Origin: Zeimonas sediminis
Lineage (GTDB): Bacteria; Pseudomonadota; Gammaproteobacteria; Burkholderiales; Burkholderiaceae_E
Length of the DNA stretch: 64,000 nt
Assembly: GCF_023721795.1 (NCBI RefSeq)
Contig: NZ_JAMQYE010000001.1
Location: forward strand, 2,763,671-2,827,670
Direction: 5' to 3'
In this document: one piece after another, positions 17,895 through 25,373 of the stretch
Position numbering within the stretch: the stretch's first letter is position 1
Layout of the letters: each line of letters starts with the position of its first letter
The notes under the pieces: model-generated
Told to the model about the DNA's origin: nothing
Database searches by the model: none
Seen by the model: the letters and a program-made list of their open reading frames with translations, nothing else
Program-made: the position numbers and the translations under genes

Positions 17895-18707
17895 CTACCG
17901 GATCAGCGCGCGGTAGGCGTGCCAGGTAGCGTGCCCGATCAGCGGGGCGGTGACGATCAGCAGCCAGTACCAGAACACCAGGCTCACGCCGATGATCGCG
18001 ACGATCAGCAGGGCCCACAGGTAGACCGGGCCCGGGTTGGTGGCGAGCGCGCGCGCGCTCGAGAAGATCGACATCATCGTGTCGGTCCGGCGGTCGAGCA
18101 TCAGCGGCACCGACACCACCGAGATAGCGAAGACCAGCGACGCGAACACGAAGCCGACCGCGGTCCACAGCAGCACGAACTCGATGTTGGTCGGCGACAC
18201 GATCTGCGCGATCATGCTCTTCATCGTCGGGAACTCGGTGGTCGAGGCGAGCGCGAACAGCACCACCGACACGCGCGCCCAGACGATCATCAGGAAGGTG
18301 AGGATCGCCGCGAAAAAGCCGATCGCCCCGACGTTGCGCTTCCAGCAGGTCAGCGACCCGAGCAGGTCGAGCCGCTCGCCGCGCTCGTTCTGGCGGGAGA
18401 GTTCGTACAGCCCGGCGCAGACGAAGGGGCCTAGCAGGAAGAAGCCCGCGGTCAGGCCCATCGTCATCTGCCAGCGAGTCTCGTAGATCGTGGCGATCGC
18501 CGCGCCCATCAACGCGAAGACCAGGCCGTAGAAGGCGCCGCGAAAGCGGGTGTCGACGAAGTCGCGCCAGCCGGCGGCGAGCCACTGCAGCGGCGCGCCG
18601 AGCGGCACGCCGGAGGCGACCGGGATCGGCGGCGGGGGCGCAGCGGAAGACTGCCCGCTGGCCGCGGGCTCGACGGCGCGCATCGACGGATCGTTCAAGT
18701 CGGTCAT
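17895..18707 (-). CDS. DUF2189 integral membrane protein
   Basis: The 270-residue protein has a soluble Pro/Ala-rich N-terminus (about 45 residues) and six predicted helices. LQWLAAGWRDFVDTRFRGAF, the KRNVGAIGFFAAILTFLMIV region and a C-terminal VFWYWLLIVTAPLIGHATWH are characteristic of DUF2189. The role is unknown, though these are often near respiratory or heme-copper oxidase genes. The start follows GAGGAGACC. It is divergent from the DUF2254 gene across 150 bp. Confidence 0.88.
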   Translation of the reverse strand: MTDLNDPSMRAVEPAASGQSSAAPPPPIPVASGVPLGAPLQWLAAGWRDFVDTRFRGAFYGLVFALMGAAIATIYETRWQMTMGLTAGFFLLGPFVCAGLYELSRQNERGERLDLLGSLTCWKRNVGAIGFFAAILTFLMIVWARVSVVLFALASTTEFPTMKSMIAQIVSPTNIEFVLLWTAVGFVFASLVFAISVVSVPLMLDRRTDTMMSIFSSARALATNPGPVYLWALLIVAIIGVSLVFWYWLLIVTAPLIGHATWHAYRALIR

Positions 18708-18858
18708 GGTCGGTCTCCTCTCGCTGGGCTGCCGATTCGGGACTGCAGTCGCTTCGGCTATCGGCATATCTTCGCACCGGCGCGCCGGGCATGGAAGCCG
18801 GACCGCCTGCATCGCCTGTATCGTATGCACCCGGGACGTCCGGAATGGGGAGGCGCCG

Positions 18859-20151
18859 ATGGCGCGGATCGCGTCGCGCTGGCAATGGCTGCTCGAGACG
18901 ATGGTCCGCAAGCTGTGGTTCCGGGCCTCGCTGTTCTCGGTGTTCGCGGTGGCGACCGCGCTGATCGCGCCCTTCGCGGGCGCGCGCATCCCGGCGCGCT
19001 GGTCGTCCCTGATCGGCGCCGATGCGATCGACAACGTGCTCGGGATCATCGCGTCGAGCATGCTCACGGTGACGATCTTCTCGCTGACGACGATGGTCTC
19101 GGCCTACGCGTCGGCCGCGTCGACCGTGACGCCGCGGGCCACCCGGCTGCTGGTCGAGGACTCGACCTCGCAGAACGCGATGTCGACCTTCCTCGGCGCC
19201 TTCCTCTTCAGCCTGGTCGGCATCATCGCGCTGAGCACGGGGGTCTACGGCGACAGCGGCCGGGTCGTGCTGTTCGGCGCGACGATCGTCGTCATCGCGC
19301 TGATCGTGCTCACGCTGTTGCGCTGGATCTCCCACCTTTCCACGCTGGGCCGGATGGGCGACACGATCGACCGGGTCGAGCGCGCGGCGCGCAGTGCGCT
19401 CGCCGACCGGATCGCCCTGCCGTGCCTGGGCGGCACGCCGTTCGTCGAGCGGCCCGCGTCGGCCAAGCCGGTGCGCGGCCACGCGATCGGCTACGTGCAG
19501 CACGTCGACATGAACGCGCTGCAGGCCGCGGCGGGCGACGGCGGCGTCTGGCTCGCGGCCCTGCCCGGGGCGTTCGTGCACCCGTCGCGCCCGCTGGCAT
19601 GGACCGACTTCGACGACGACGCGCGGCGCGAGGCGGTTCGGGCGGCCTTCACCGTGGGCGACGCCCGGACCTTCGACCAGGATCCGCGCTTCGGCCTGAT
19701 CGTGCTCTCCGAGATCGCCTCGCGCGCGCTGTCGCCGGCGGTCAACGACCCCGGCACCGCGATCGACGTCCTCGGCACCGGGGTGAGGGTCCTGCACGGC
19801 TGGTGCGAGGAGCGGGGGCGCGGCGACGAAGGCGATCGCGGCGGCGCCGCCTCGCCGCCCTACCCGAGCGTCCGCGTTCCGCGCCTCTCGACCGACGACC
19901 TGTTCGAGGACCTGTTCGCTCCGATCGCGCGCGAGGGGGCCGGCGTGATCGAGGTCGGCATCCGGCTGCAGAAGTCGCTGGCGCTGCTGGCCGACTCCGG
20001 GGGCAAGGACGTCCGCCGCGCGGCGAGCAGGATGTCGGCGATCGCGCTCGATCACGCGAACCGGGCGCTCGCGCGCGAGGCCGACCGGCAGCGGCTGGCC
20101 GAGCTGGCGGACCGGACCGGGCTCTCCCGGGCGGAGCACCTGCGCGGATAG
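18859..20151 (+). CDS. DUF2254 membrane protein
   Basis: The 430-residue protein has an N-terminal block of four helices (about residues 20-165) with IDNVLGIIASSMLTVTIFSL and SAASTVTPRATRLLVEDSTS, both typical of DUF2254. A large soluble C-terminal region follows, containing GYVQHVDMNAL and ALSPAVNDPGTA. The ATG is preceded by GGGGAGG. Longer in-frame readings overlap the divergent DUF2189 gene and are rejected. A small-ion channel or mechanosensor role has been suggested for this class, but nothing in the sequence proves it. Confidence 0.88.
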   Translation: MARIASRWQWLLETMVRKLWFRASLFSVFAVATALIAPFAGARIPARWSSLIGADAIDNVLGIIASSMLTVTIFSLTTMVSAYASAASTVTPRATRLLVEDSTSQNAMSTFLGAFLFSLVGIIALSTGVYGDSGRVVLFGATIVVIALIVLTLLRWISHLSTLGRMGDTIDRVERAARSALADRIALPCLGGTPFVERPASAKPVRGHAIGYVQHVDMNALQAAAGDGGVWLAALPGAFVHPSRPLAWTDFDDDARREAVRAAFTVGDARTFDQDPRFGLIVLSEIASRALSPAVNDPGTAIDVLGTGVRVLHGWCEERGRGDEGDRGGAASPPYPSVRVPRLSTDDLFEDLFAPIAREGAGVIEVGIRLQKSLALLADSGGKDVRRAASRMSAIALDHANRALAREADRQRLAELADRTGLSRAEHLRG

Positions 20152-20157
20152 TTTTAC

Positions 20158-20169
20158 TTGTTGAAACAA
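20158..20169. promoter_or_regulatory. Small dyad (TTGTTGAAACAA) before the cyclase operon
   Basis: Five-base inverted arms separated by GA lie just after the DUF2254 stop, about 190 bases before the cyclase gene. A TTGACA hexamer occurs at 20218-20223 without a good -10. An operator is possible but weakly supported. The rest of this 204-base gap shows nothing clear. Confidence 0.25.
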
Positions 20170-20355
20170 CCTGTCCGGTCACGCCTGGCGACCGGCGGCG
20201 CGGGCGGCCCGACCTGCTTGACATGGGCGGGTACCGGGTGAAAGGATCGGGCATCCGCGCCGGCCCGGCAGCCGGGCGCCCGGCGCGGTCCGCCACAGTT
20301 TCCAGGAACGAAACAAGATCGGCGCCGAAGGCGGCGCGCCGGCGCGAGGATCGAC

Positions 20356-21411
20356 ATGAGCACCAGTCCGCGATGGAAGCAGCGCCCCCCGGGATCCAAC
20401 TGGGGCGACTTCGGGCCCGACGACCAGCGGGGCCGCCTCAACCTGATCACGCCCGAGAAGGTGCGCCAGGGGGTGGCGGAGGTCCGCGAGGGGCTCAGCT
20501 TCTGCCTGAGCCTGCCGCTGGACTACCCCGGCGGCAACGTGCTGAACCCGCGGCGCCATCCGCCCACGATCCGGCCCACGCTGCGCAACGGCCGGCCGAA
20601 CATGAACTACCGCCTCTTCGTGGACAACGAGGCGCAGACCGACGTCGTCAGCGACGACCTCGCGATCCTGCACCTGCAGTACTCGACGCAGTGGGACAGC
20701 CTCGCGCACGTCGGCCAGATGTTCGACGCCGACGGCGACGGCGTGCCCGAGGCGGTCTACTACAACGGCTACCGCGCCGGGCAGGACATCGTGGGTCCGG
20801 AATCGGCGGAGGACGCCGGGATCGGCGAAGGGCGCGCGGCGCGCTCCACCTCGTCGGCCAACGCGCTGGGCATCGAGAACATGGCCGCGAGCTGCGTGCA
20901 GGGCAGGGCCGTGATGATCGACCTGCGCGCGCACTACGGCGACGAGCGCACGCTGGTCGGCTACGAGCAGCTGATGCGAGTGATCGAGGCGGACCGGATC
21001 GAGGTCGAGAGCGGCGACATGGTCTGCCTGCACACCGGATTCGCGGACCGGCTGCTGCAGATGGACCGCAAGCCCGACGCCGCCGTGACGGACCGGCTGT
21101 GCGCGGTGCTCGACGGCCGCGACGCCCGGCTTCTGCAGTGGATCACCGATTCCGGGCTGTCGGTGCTGGTCGCGGACAACTACGCGGTCGAGGCGCATCC
21201 GGCGGCCTCGCACATGGGCTGCTGCTCGACGCTGCCGCTGCACGAGCACTGCCTGTTCAAGCTCGGCATCCATCTCGGCGAGATCTGGCACCTCACGCCC
21301 CTGGCCGACTGGCTGCGGGCCAATGGCCGCTCGCGCTTCCTGCTGACCGCGCCGCCGCTGCGGCTGCCAGGGGCGGTCGGCTCGCCGGCGACGCCGGTCG
21401 CCACGGTCTGA
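20356..21411 (+). CDS. Cyclase-family (kynurenine formamidase-like) metal hydrolase
   Basis: The 351-residue protein has the family motif STQWDSLAHVG (residues 110-120), in which D114 and H118 correspond to metal-binding positions. An N-terminal SNWGDFGPDDQRGRLNLIT block and a conserved MGCC-LPLHEHCL region follow. Members hydrolyse cyclic or N-formyl amide bonds, or act on isatin-type rings. The substrate is unknown. The stop overlaps the next ATG by one base (TGATG), so it is the first gene of a five-gene operon with a thiolase-like pair and AtuA. The long form (over 330 residues) is distinct from short kynurenine formamidases. Confidence 0.85.
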   Translation: MSTSPRWKQRPPGSNWGDFGPDDQRGRLNLITPEKVRQGVAEVREGLSFCLSLPLDYPGGNVLNPRRHPPTIRPTLRNGRPNMNYRLFVDNEAQTDVVSDDLAILHLQYSTQWDSLAHVGQMFDADGDGVPEAVYYNGYRAGQDIVGPESAEDAGIGEGRAARSTSSANALGIENMAASCVQGRAVMIDLRAHYGDERTLVGYEQLMRVIEADRIEVESGDMVCLHTGFADRLLQMDRKPDAAVTDRLCAVLDGRDARLLQWITDSGLSVLVADNYAVEAHPAASHMGCCSTLPLHEHCLFKLGIHLGEIWHLTPLADWLRANGRSRFLLTAPPLRLPGAVGSPATPVATV

Positions 21412-22547
21412 TGAGCTTCCTGGTCGGCTCGGGGCTGACCCGATACGGCCGGCACGACGGCCGCAGCACGCTCGACCTGATGTCCGAGGCGGCCGCGCTC
21501 GCGCTGGCCGACGCGGAGCTGGAGCGGGGCGACGTCGACGCGCTGGTCTGCGGCTATTCCACGACGATGCCGCACATCATGCTGGCGACCGTGTTCGCCG
21601 AGCATTTCGGGCTGCGGCCGTCCTACGCGCACGCGATGCAGATGGGCGGCGCGACCGGCTTCGGCCTGGTCATGCTGGCGCACCTGCTGGTGGAGTCGGG
21701 CGCGGCGCGCCGCGTGCTCGTGGTGGGCGGCGAGAACCGGATGACCGGGCAGAGCCGCGACTCGGCGATCCAGGTGCTCGCGCAGACCGGACACCCGGTG
21801 TACGAGGTGCCGCTGGGGCCGACGATCCCGGCCTACTACGGCCTGGTCGCCTCCCGCTACATGCACGAGTTCGGCACCGACGAGGCAGGCCTGGCCGAGC
21901 TGGCGGTGCTGATGCGGCGCAACGCCGGCCGCCACGCCGGCGCGCAGTTCCGCGATCCGATCACCGTGCGCGAGGTGCTCGATTCCCGGCCGATCGCCTC
22001 GCCGCTGAAGATGCTGGACTGCTGCCCGGTGTCGGACGGCGGCTGCGCCGTCGTCGTCGCCGGCGAGCCGGTCGGCGGCAAGCCGGTGCGGATCGCCGCG
22101 GCCGCCCAGCACCACGGCGCGCAACACGTCAGCGCCGCACCTTCGCTGATCGGGTTCGGCGCCGGGCGCTGCGCGCATCGCGCGCTGGGCCAGGCCGGGC
22201 GCGAGCTGGCCGACGTCGAGCTGGCTGCGATCTACGACAGCTTCACGATCACGCTGACGATCCTGCTCGAGGAGATCGGCCTGGCGCCGCGCGGGGCCGC
22301 CGGGCGGCTGGCCGCGGACGGGCACTTCGATCGCGACGGCCCGATGCCGCTCAACCTGCACGGCGGGCTGCTGTCCTACGGCCACTGCGGCGTCGCCGGC
22401 GCGATGGCGCACCTGGCCGAGGCCCACCTGCAGATGACCGGCCGCGCGTCCGAGCGGCAGGTGCGGCGGGCCGGCACCGCGCTGCTGCACGGCGACGGCG
22501 GCGTGATGTCCTCGCACGTGAGCCTGGTCATGGAGGCACTCCAGTGA
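21411..22547 (+). CDS. Thiolase-like protein lacking catalytic cysteines, DUF35 partner
   Basis: The 378-residue thiolase-fold protein belongs to the SCP2/lipid-transfer group. Where thiolases carry the nucleophilic Cys it reads QMGGATG (residues 77-83). The C-terminal Cys motif is replaced by LLHGDGGVMSS. The histidine-bearing block is conserved as NLHGGLLSYGHCGVAGA. Such cysteine-less thiolase-like proteins that pair with DUF35 proteins include retro-aldolases of the Ltp2 type. The next gene encodes exactly such a DUF35 protein and overlaps it by four bases. A C-C cleaving or forming CoA-ester lyase role is therefore more likely than true thiolysis. Confidence 0.85.
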   Translation: MSFLVGSGLTRYGRHDGRSTLDLMSEAAALALADAELERGDVDALVCGYSTTMPHIMLATVFAEHFGLRPSYAHAMQMGGATGFGLVMLAHLLVESGAARRVLVVGGENRMTGQSRDSAIQVLAQTGHPVYEVPLGPTIPAYYGLVASRYMHEFGTDEAGLAELAVLMRRNAGRHAGAQFRDPITVREVLDSRPIASPLKMLDCCPVSDGGCAVVVAGEPVGGKPVRIAAAAQHHGAQHVSAAPSLIGFGAGRCAHRALGQAGRELADVELAAIYDSFTITLTILLEEIGLAPRGAAGRLAADGHFDRDGPMPLNLHGGLLSYGHCGVAGAMAHLAEAHLQMTGRASERQVRRAGTALLHGDGGVMSSHVSLVMEALQ

Positions 22548-22912
22548 GCGGGCAGCCGGGCGCGCCGGCCGACTGGACCCGCGGCGGCGAGGGCATCGCC
22601 TTCCAGCAGTGCGGCGACTGCGAAAGCGTGTGGTACTTCAGGCGCGACTTCTGCCCCGCCTGCGGCGCGAGCCGGCTGCGCGAGCGCGCGTCGCGGGGCC
22701 ACGGCACGGTGCACGCTGTCACGCTGGTGCATCGCGCGCCCAGCGACGAGTTCCGCGCGCTCGCGCCGTACCTGGTGGTGCTGGTCGACGTCGACGAGGG
22801 ATTCCGGATGATGGCCCACGGCGAGCCCGGGCTGGCGATCGGCGATCGGGTGCGATGCGGGCTCCGGCAGTTGGCAGGGCGCGTGCTGCCGTATTTCGGG
22901 AAGGCAGCCTGA
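22544..22912 (+). CDS. Zn-ribbon/OB-fold DUF35 protein
   Basis: The 122-residue protein starts at GTG inside the end of the thiolase-like gene (GTGA overlap). A rubredoxin-like zinc ribbon is formed by C23, C26, C37 and C40 (CGDC and CPAC). An OB-fold follows with VHAVTLVHRAPSDEF and a short C-terminal VLPYFGK. In characterised pairs DUF35 subunits bind acyl-CoA and are required for the partner's activity. The tight coupling argues for a heteromer with the preceding protein. Confidence 0.9.
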   Translation: MSGQPGAPADWTRGGEGIAFQQCGDCESVWYFRRDFCPACGASRLRERASRGHGTVHAVTLVHRAPSDEFRALAPYLVVLVDVDEGFRMMAHGEPGLAIGDRVRCGLRQLAGRVLPYFGKAA

Positions 22913-22975
22913 CGAAGTGCGTGCCGCGCCCGCTGTGCGGGCGGGAGTCGGGGCGATCGATCCAGGAGGAACGGC

Positions 22976-24331
22976 ATGAGCAAGACGCTTCGTATAGGTT
23001 CCGGTTCCGCCTGGTGGGGCGACCGAATCGAGCCGGCCGCGCTGAACGCCGAGCAGGGCGACCTCGACTACCTTTGCTTCGAGACGATGGCCGAGGCCAC
23101 CGTGTCGGCGGCGCAGGTGAGGGCCCGCCGGGACCCCTCTTTCCCGGGCTACGACACCTGGCTCGACGACCGGATGCGCGCCGTGCTGCCCGCGTGCATG
23201 CGGCGCGGCACGCGGATCGTGTCCAACCAGGGATGGATCAACCCGGACGGCGCCGCGCAGCGCATCGTCCACTGGCTGCGCGAGCTCGGGTTCAGGGGTG
23301 TCCGGGTGGCGGCGGTCAACGGCAGCCTGATCACCGACCGGGTGCTCCAGCTCGCCGACCGGATCCTGGAGAACGGCGAGCCCACGTCGACGCTCGCGCC
23401 GACGCTGATCTCGGCCGAGGCCTATCTCGGCGCCGAGCCGATCGTCGAGGCCTTGCGTGCCGGCGCGCAGATCGTGGTGACCGGTCGCGTCGCCGATCCG
23501 TCGATCTTCATGGCGCCGATGATGCACGAGTTCGGCTGGGATCCGCTCGACCACGTGAAGCTCGGCGCCGGCAGCGGGATCGGCCACCTGCTGGAGTGCG
23601 GCGCCCAGGTGACCGGCGGCTATTTCGCCGATCCGGGCTTCAAGGAGGTGCCAGAGCCGTGGAACTTCGCGTTCCCGATCGCCGAGGTGGCGCCCGACGG
23701 AAGCGCGGTCATCAGCAAGGTCGCCGGCACCGGCGGGGCGGTCACGCTGCAGACGGTCAAGGAACAGATGCTCTACGAGGTGCACGACCCGGCCGGCTAC
23801 ATCACGCCCGACGTGATCGTCGACTTCACGACCGCCCGGCTCGAGCAGCTCGGCCCGGATCGCGTGCGCGTGTCCGGCATCGGCGGCAAGCCGCGCACGC
23901 CGACGCTGAAGGTGTCGATCGGCTGCACCGAGGGCTTCATCGGCGAGGACATGTTCTTCTACGCGGGGCCTGGCGCAATGCGCCGCGCCAGGCTTGCGAA
24001 GCGGATCCTCGAGGAGCGCTTCAGGATCGTGAACCTTCGGGCCGACGAGATCCGCATCGACTTCCTGGGCCTGAACGCGATCCACGGCGAGGCGACCCCG
24101 GCCGACGCGCCGGAGCCCTACGAGGTTGCCGTGCGGGTGGCCGCGCGCACGCGGACCCGCGAGGAAGCCAACAAGGTGGGCCGCGAGGTCGACGGGATGG
24201 CGGTGTCGGGCGTGGCGCACACCGGGAAGCGGGTGCCCCACCAGGACCGCGTCCGCGAAGTGATCGGCGTCTGGTCTTCGCTGGCGCCGCGCGAGGCGGT
24301 GCCCGCCTCGGTCAACTACTTCGAGAGCTGA
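22976..24331 (+). CDS. AtuA-family protein (DUF1446)
   Basis: The 451-residue protein matches AtuA of the acyclic terpene utilisation cluster. Supporting segments are LRIGSGSAWWGDRIEPAALN at the start, LDYLCFETMAEATVS, IVSNQGWINPDGAA, VVTGRVADPSIFMAP and RTREEANKVGREVDGM. The biochemical function of AtuA is not settled. It is usually encoded with acyl-CoA enzymes. AGGAGGAAC precedes the ATG. The 63-base gap from the DUF35 gene and the two-base gap to the next gene suggest one operon. The full citronellol set (AtuC/AtuF carboxylase) is absent here, so terpene degradation is not implied. Confidence 0.9.
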   Translation: MSKTLRIGSGSAWWGDRIEPAALNAEQGDLDYLCFETMAEATVSAAQVRARRDPSFPGYDTWLDDRMRAVLPACMRRGTRIVSNQGWINPDGAAQRIVHWLRELGFRGVRVAAVNGSLITDRVLQLADRILENGEPTSTLAPTLISAEAYLGAEPIVEALRAGAQIVVTGRVADPSIFMAPMMHEFGWDPLDHVKLGAGSGIGHLLECGAQVTGGYFADPGFKEVPEPWNFAFPIAEVAPDGSAVISKVAGTGGAVTLQTVKEQMLYEVHDPAGYITPDVIVDFTTARLEQLGPDRVRVSGIGGKPRTPTLKVSIGCTEGFIGEDMFFYAGPGAMRRARLAKRILEERFRIVNLRADEIRIDFLGLNAIHGEATPADAPEPYEVAVRVAARTRTREEANKVGREVDGMAVSGVAHTGKRVPHQDRVREVIGVWSSLAPREAVPASVNYFES

Positions 24332-24333
24332 TC

Positions 24334-24678
24334 ATGCGAGTGCAGCTTCAACGCGTGGCCCACGCGCGCTCGGGCGACAAGGGAAACACGTCGAACATCT
24401 CGGTGTTCGCCTATGCGCCCGAGTTCTACCCGTTGCTGAAGGAGCAGCTGACCGCCGAGCGCTTCAAGGCCTTCTACCGGGGCGCGATCAAGGGGGAGGT
24501 GCTGCGCTACGAGGTCGACAACCTGGAAGCGCTGAACTTCGTGGCCCACGGCGCGCTGGGCGGCGGCGTTTCGCGCAGCCTGTGCCTGGACAACTACGGC
24601 AAGGCGCTGTCGGCGGCGATCCTCGGCTTCGAGATCGACGTGCCCGACTCGCTGGCGGACCGTCTCCGCGGCGCCTGA
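24334..24678 (+). CDS. AtuA-associated small protein
   Basis: The 114-residue protein corresponds to the AtuA-associated C-terminal domain, encoded here as a separate gene. It carries the hallmark HARSGDKGNTSNISVFAY (residues 9-26) and GALGGGVSRSLCLDNYGK. In many genomes this domain is fused to AtuA or sits immediately after it. Two bases separate it from the atuA-like stop, so the two proteins are almost certainly made together and likely form a complex. Confidence 0.9.
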   Translation: MRVQLQRVAHARSGDKGNTSNISVFAYAPEFYPLLKEQLTAERFKAFYRGAIKGEVLRYEVDNLEALNFVAHGALGGGVSRSLCLDNYGKALSAAILGFEIDVPDSLADRLRGA

Positions 24679-24694
24679 CCGGCCTCGCGACCGC

Positions 24695-25186
24695 TCAGCT
24701 GCCGCCTCCCAGCGGCAGCGCCGTCTTGTAGCGCACCTGCTTCAGCGCGAAGCTCGACCGGATGCTGGCCACGCCCGGGATCTTTGCCAGGTGGTCGACG
24801 ATGAAGCGCTCGAGCGACTGCATGTCCGGAACGACCACCCGCAGCAGGTAGTCCGAGTCGCCGGTCATCAGGTAGCACTCCATCACCTCCGGGTGCTCGC
24901 TGACCCGCTGCTCGAAGGTCTCGAGCGCGTCCTTGCGCTGCCGCTCGAGGCTCACCGAGATGAACACGTTGACCGACAGCCCGAGCGCCAGTGGGTCGCA
25001 CAGCGCCACGTAGCCGCGGATCAGCCCGCGCTTCTCGAGCGCCTTGACGCGGGCCAGGCAGGGCGAGGGCGAAAGGTTGACCCGGCGCGCCAGTTCGACG
25101 TTGGTCAGGCGGCCGTCTTCCTGCAGCGCGGCCAGGATGCGGAGGTCGATCGCATCGAGCGAGGCGGTCTGGGATCGATTCGGCAT
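24695..25186 (-). CDS. Lrp/AsnC-family transcriptional regulator
   Basis: The 163-residue regulator has an N-terminal winged helix ([20 protein letters not shown], then [14 protein letters not shown] as recognition helix). A C-terminal RAM/ACT domain follows, with [20 protein letters not shown] and the dimer-forming VRYKTALPL end. The start is MPNRSQ, because longer readings run into the opposite gene. It is divergent from the stand-alone 2-oxoacid dehydrogenase E1 gene, with repeated ATTCGG motifs in between. In Pseudomonas putida the Lrp-type MdeR controls an adjacent E1 homolog (MdeB), which suggests the same logic, probably responding to an amino acid. Confidence 0.92.
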   Translation of the reverse strand: MPNRSQTASLDAIDLRILAALQEDGRLTNVELARRVNLSPSPCLARVKALEKRGLIRGYVALCDPLALGLSVNVFISVSLERQRKDALETFEQRVSEHPEVMECYLMTGDSDYLLRVVVPDMQSLERFIVDHLAKIPGVASIRSSFALKQVRYKTALPLGGGS

Positions 25187-25273
25187 TTCATTCCGGAAAG
25201 GTCGTCGTTGCCGGAATTCTATGCCGCGACAACCCGAATGCGGACGGATATTCGGCATCCGATTCGGCCGAAT
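25178..25273. promoter_or_regulatory. Array of ATTCGG/CCGAAT half-sites, candidate Lrp operator
   Basis: ATTCGG or its complement occurs at 25178, 25234 (CCGAAT), 25250, 25262 and 25268 (CCGAAT). The last two form the perfect palindrome GATTCGGCCGAATC at 25261-25274. Near-matches ATTCCGG and CCGGAAT lie at 25190 and 25211. Several helically spaced half-sites between divergent genes are typical of Lrp octamer wrapping. A TACAGT at 25280-25285 may be the E1 gene's -10. Confidence 0.55.
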
Positions 25274-25373
25274 CTGCAATACAGTGTGCTTCGATACGCC
25301 GCTAGAGCCGCCTCGCCCCGCCAGGCTCGCGGCGAGCGCCGGCCCCACGCACCGGCGGCACCGGAGCACGACC

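Noticed and set aside
20218-20246. TTGACA as a promoter -35 for the cyclase operon
   Set aside because: No acceptable -10 follows at 15-19 bases.
22976-24678. Citronellol/geraniol degradation (atu) cluster
   Set aside because: Only AtuA and its associated protein are present. The geranyl-CoA carboxylase and other atu genes are absent, and the carboxylase further on belongs to leucine catabolism.
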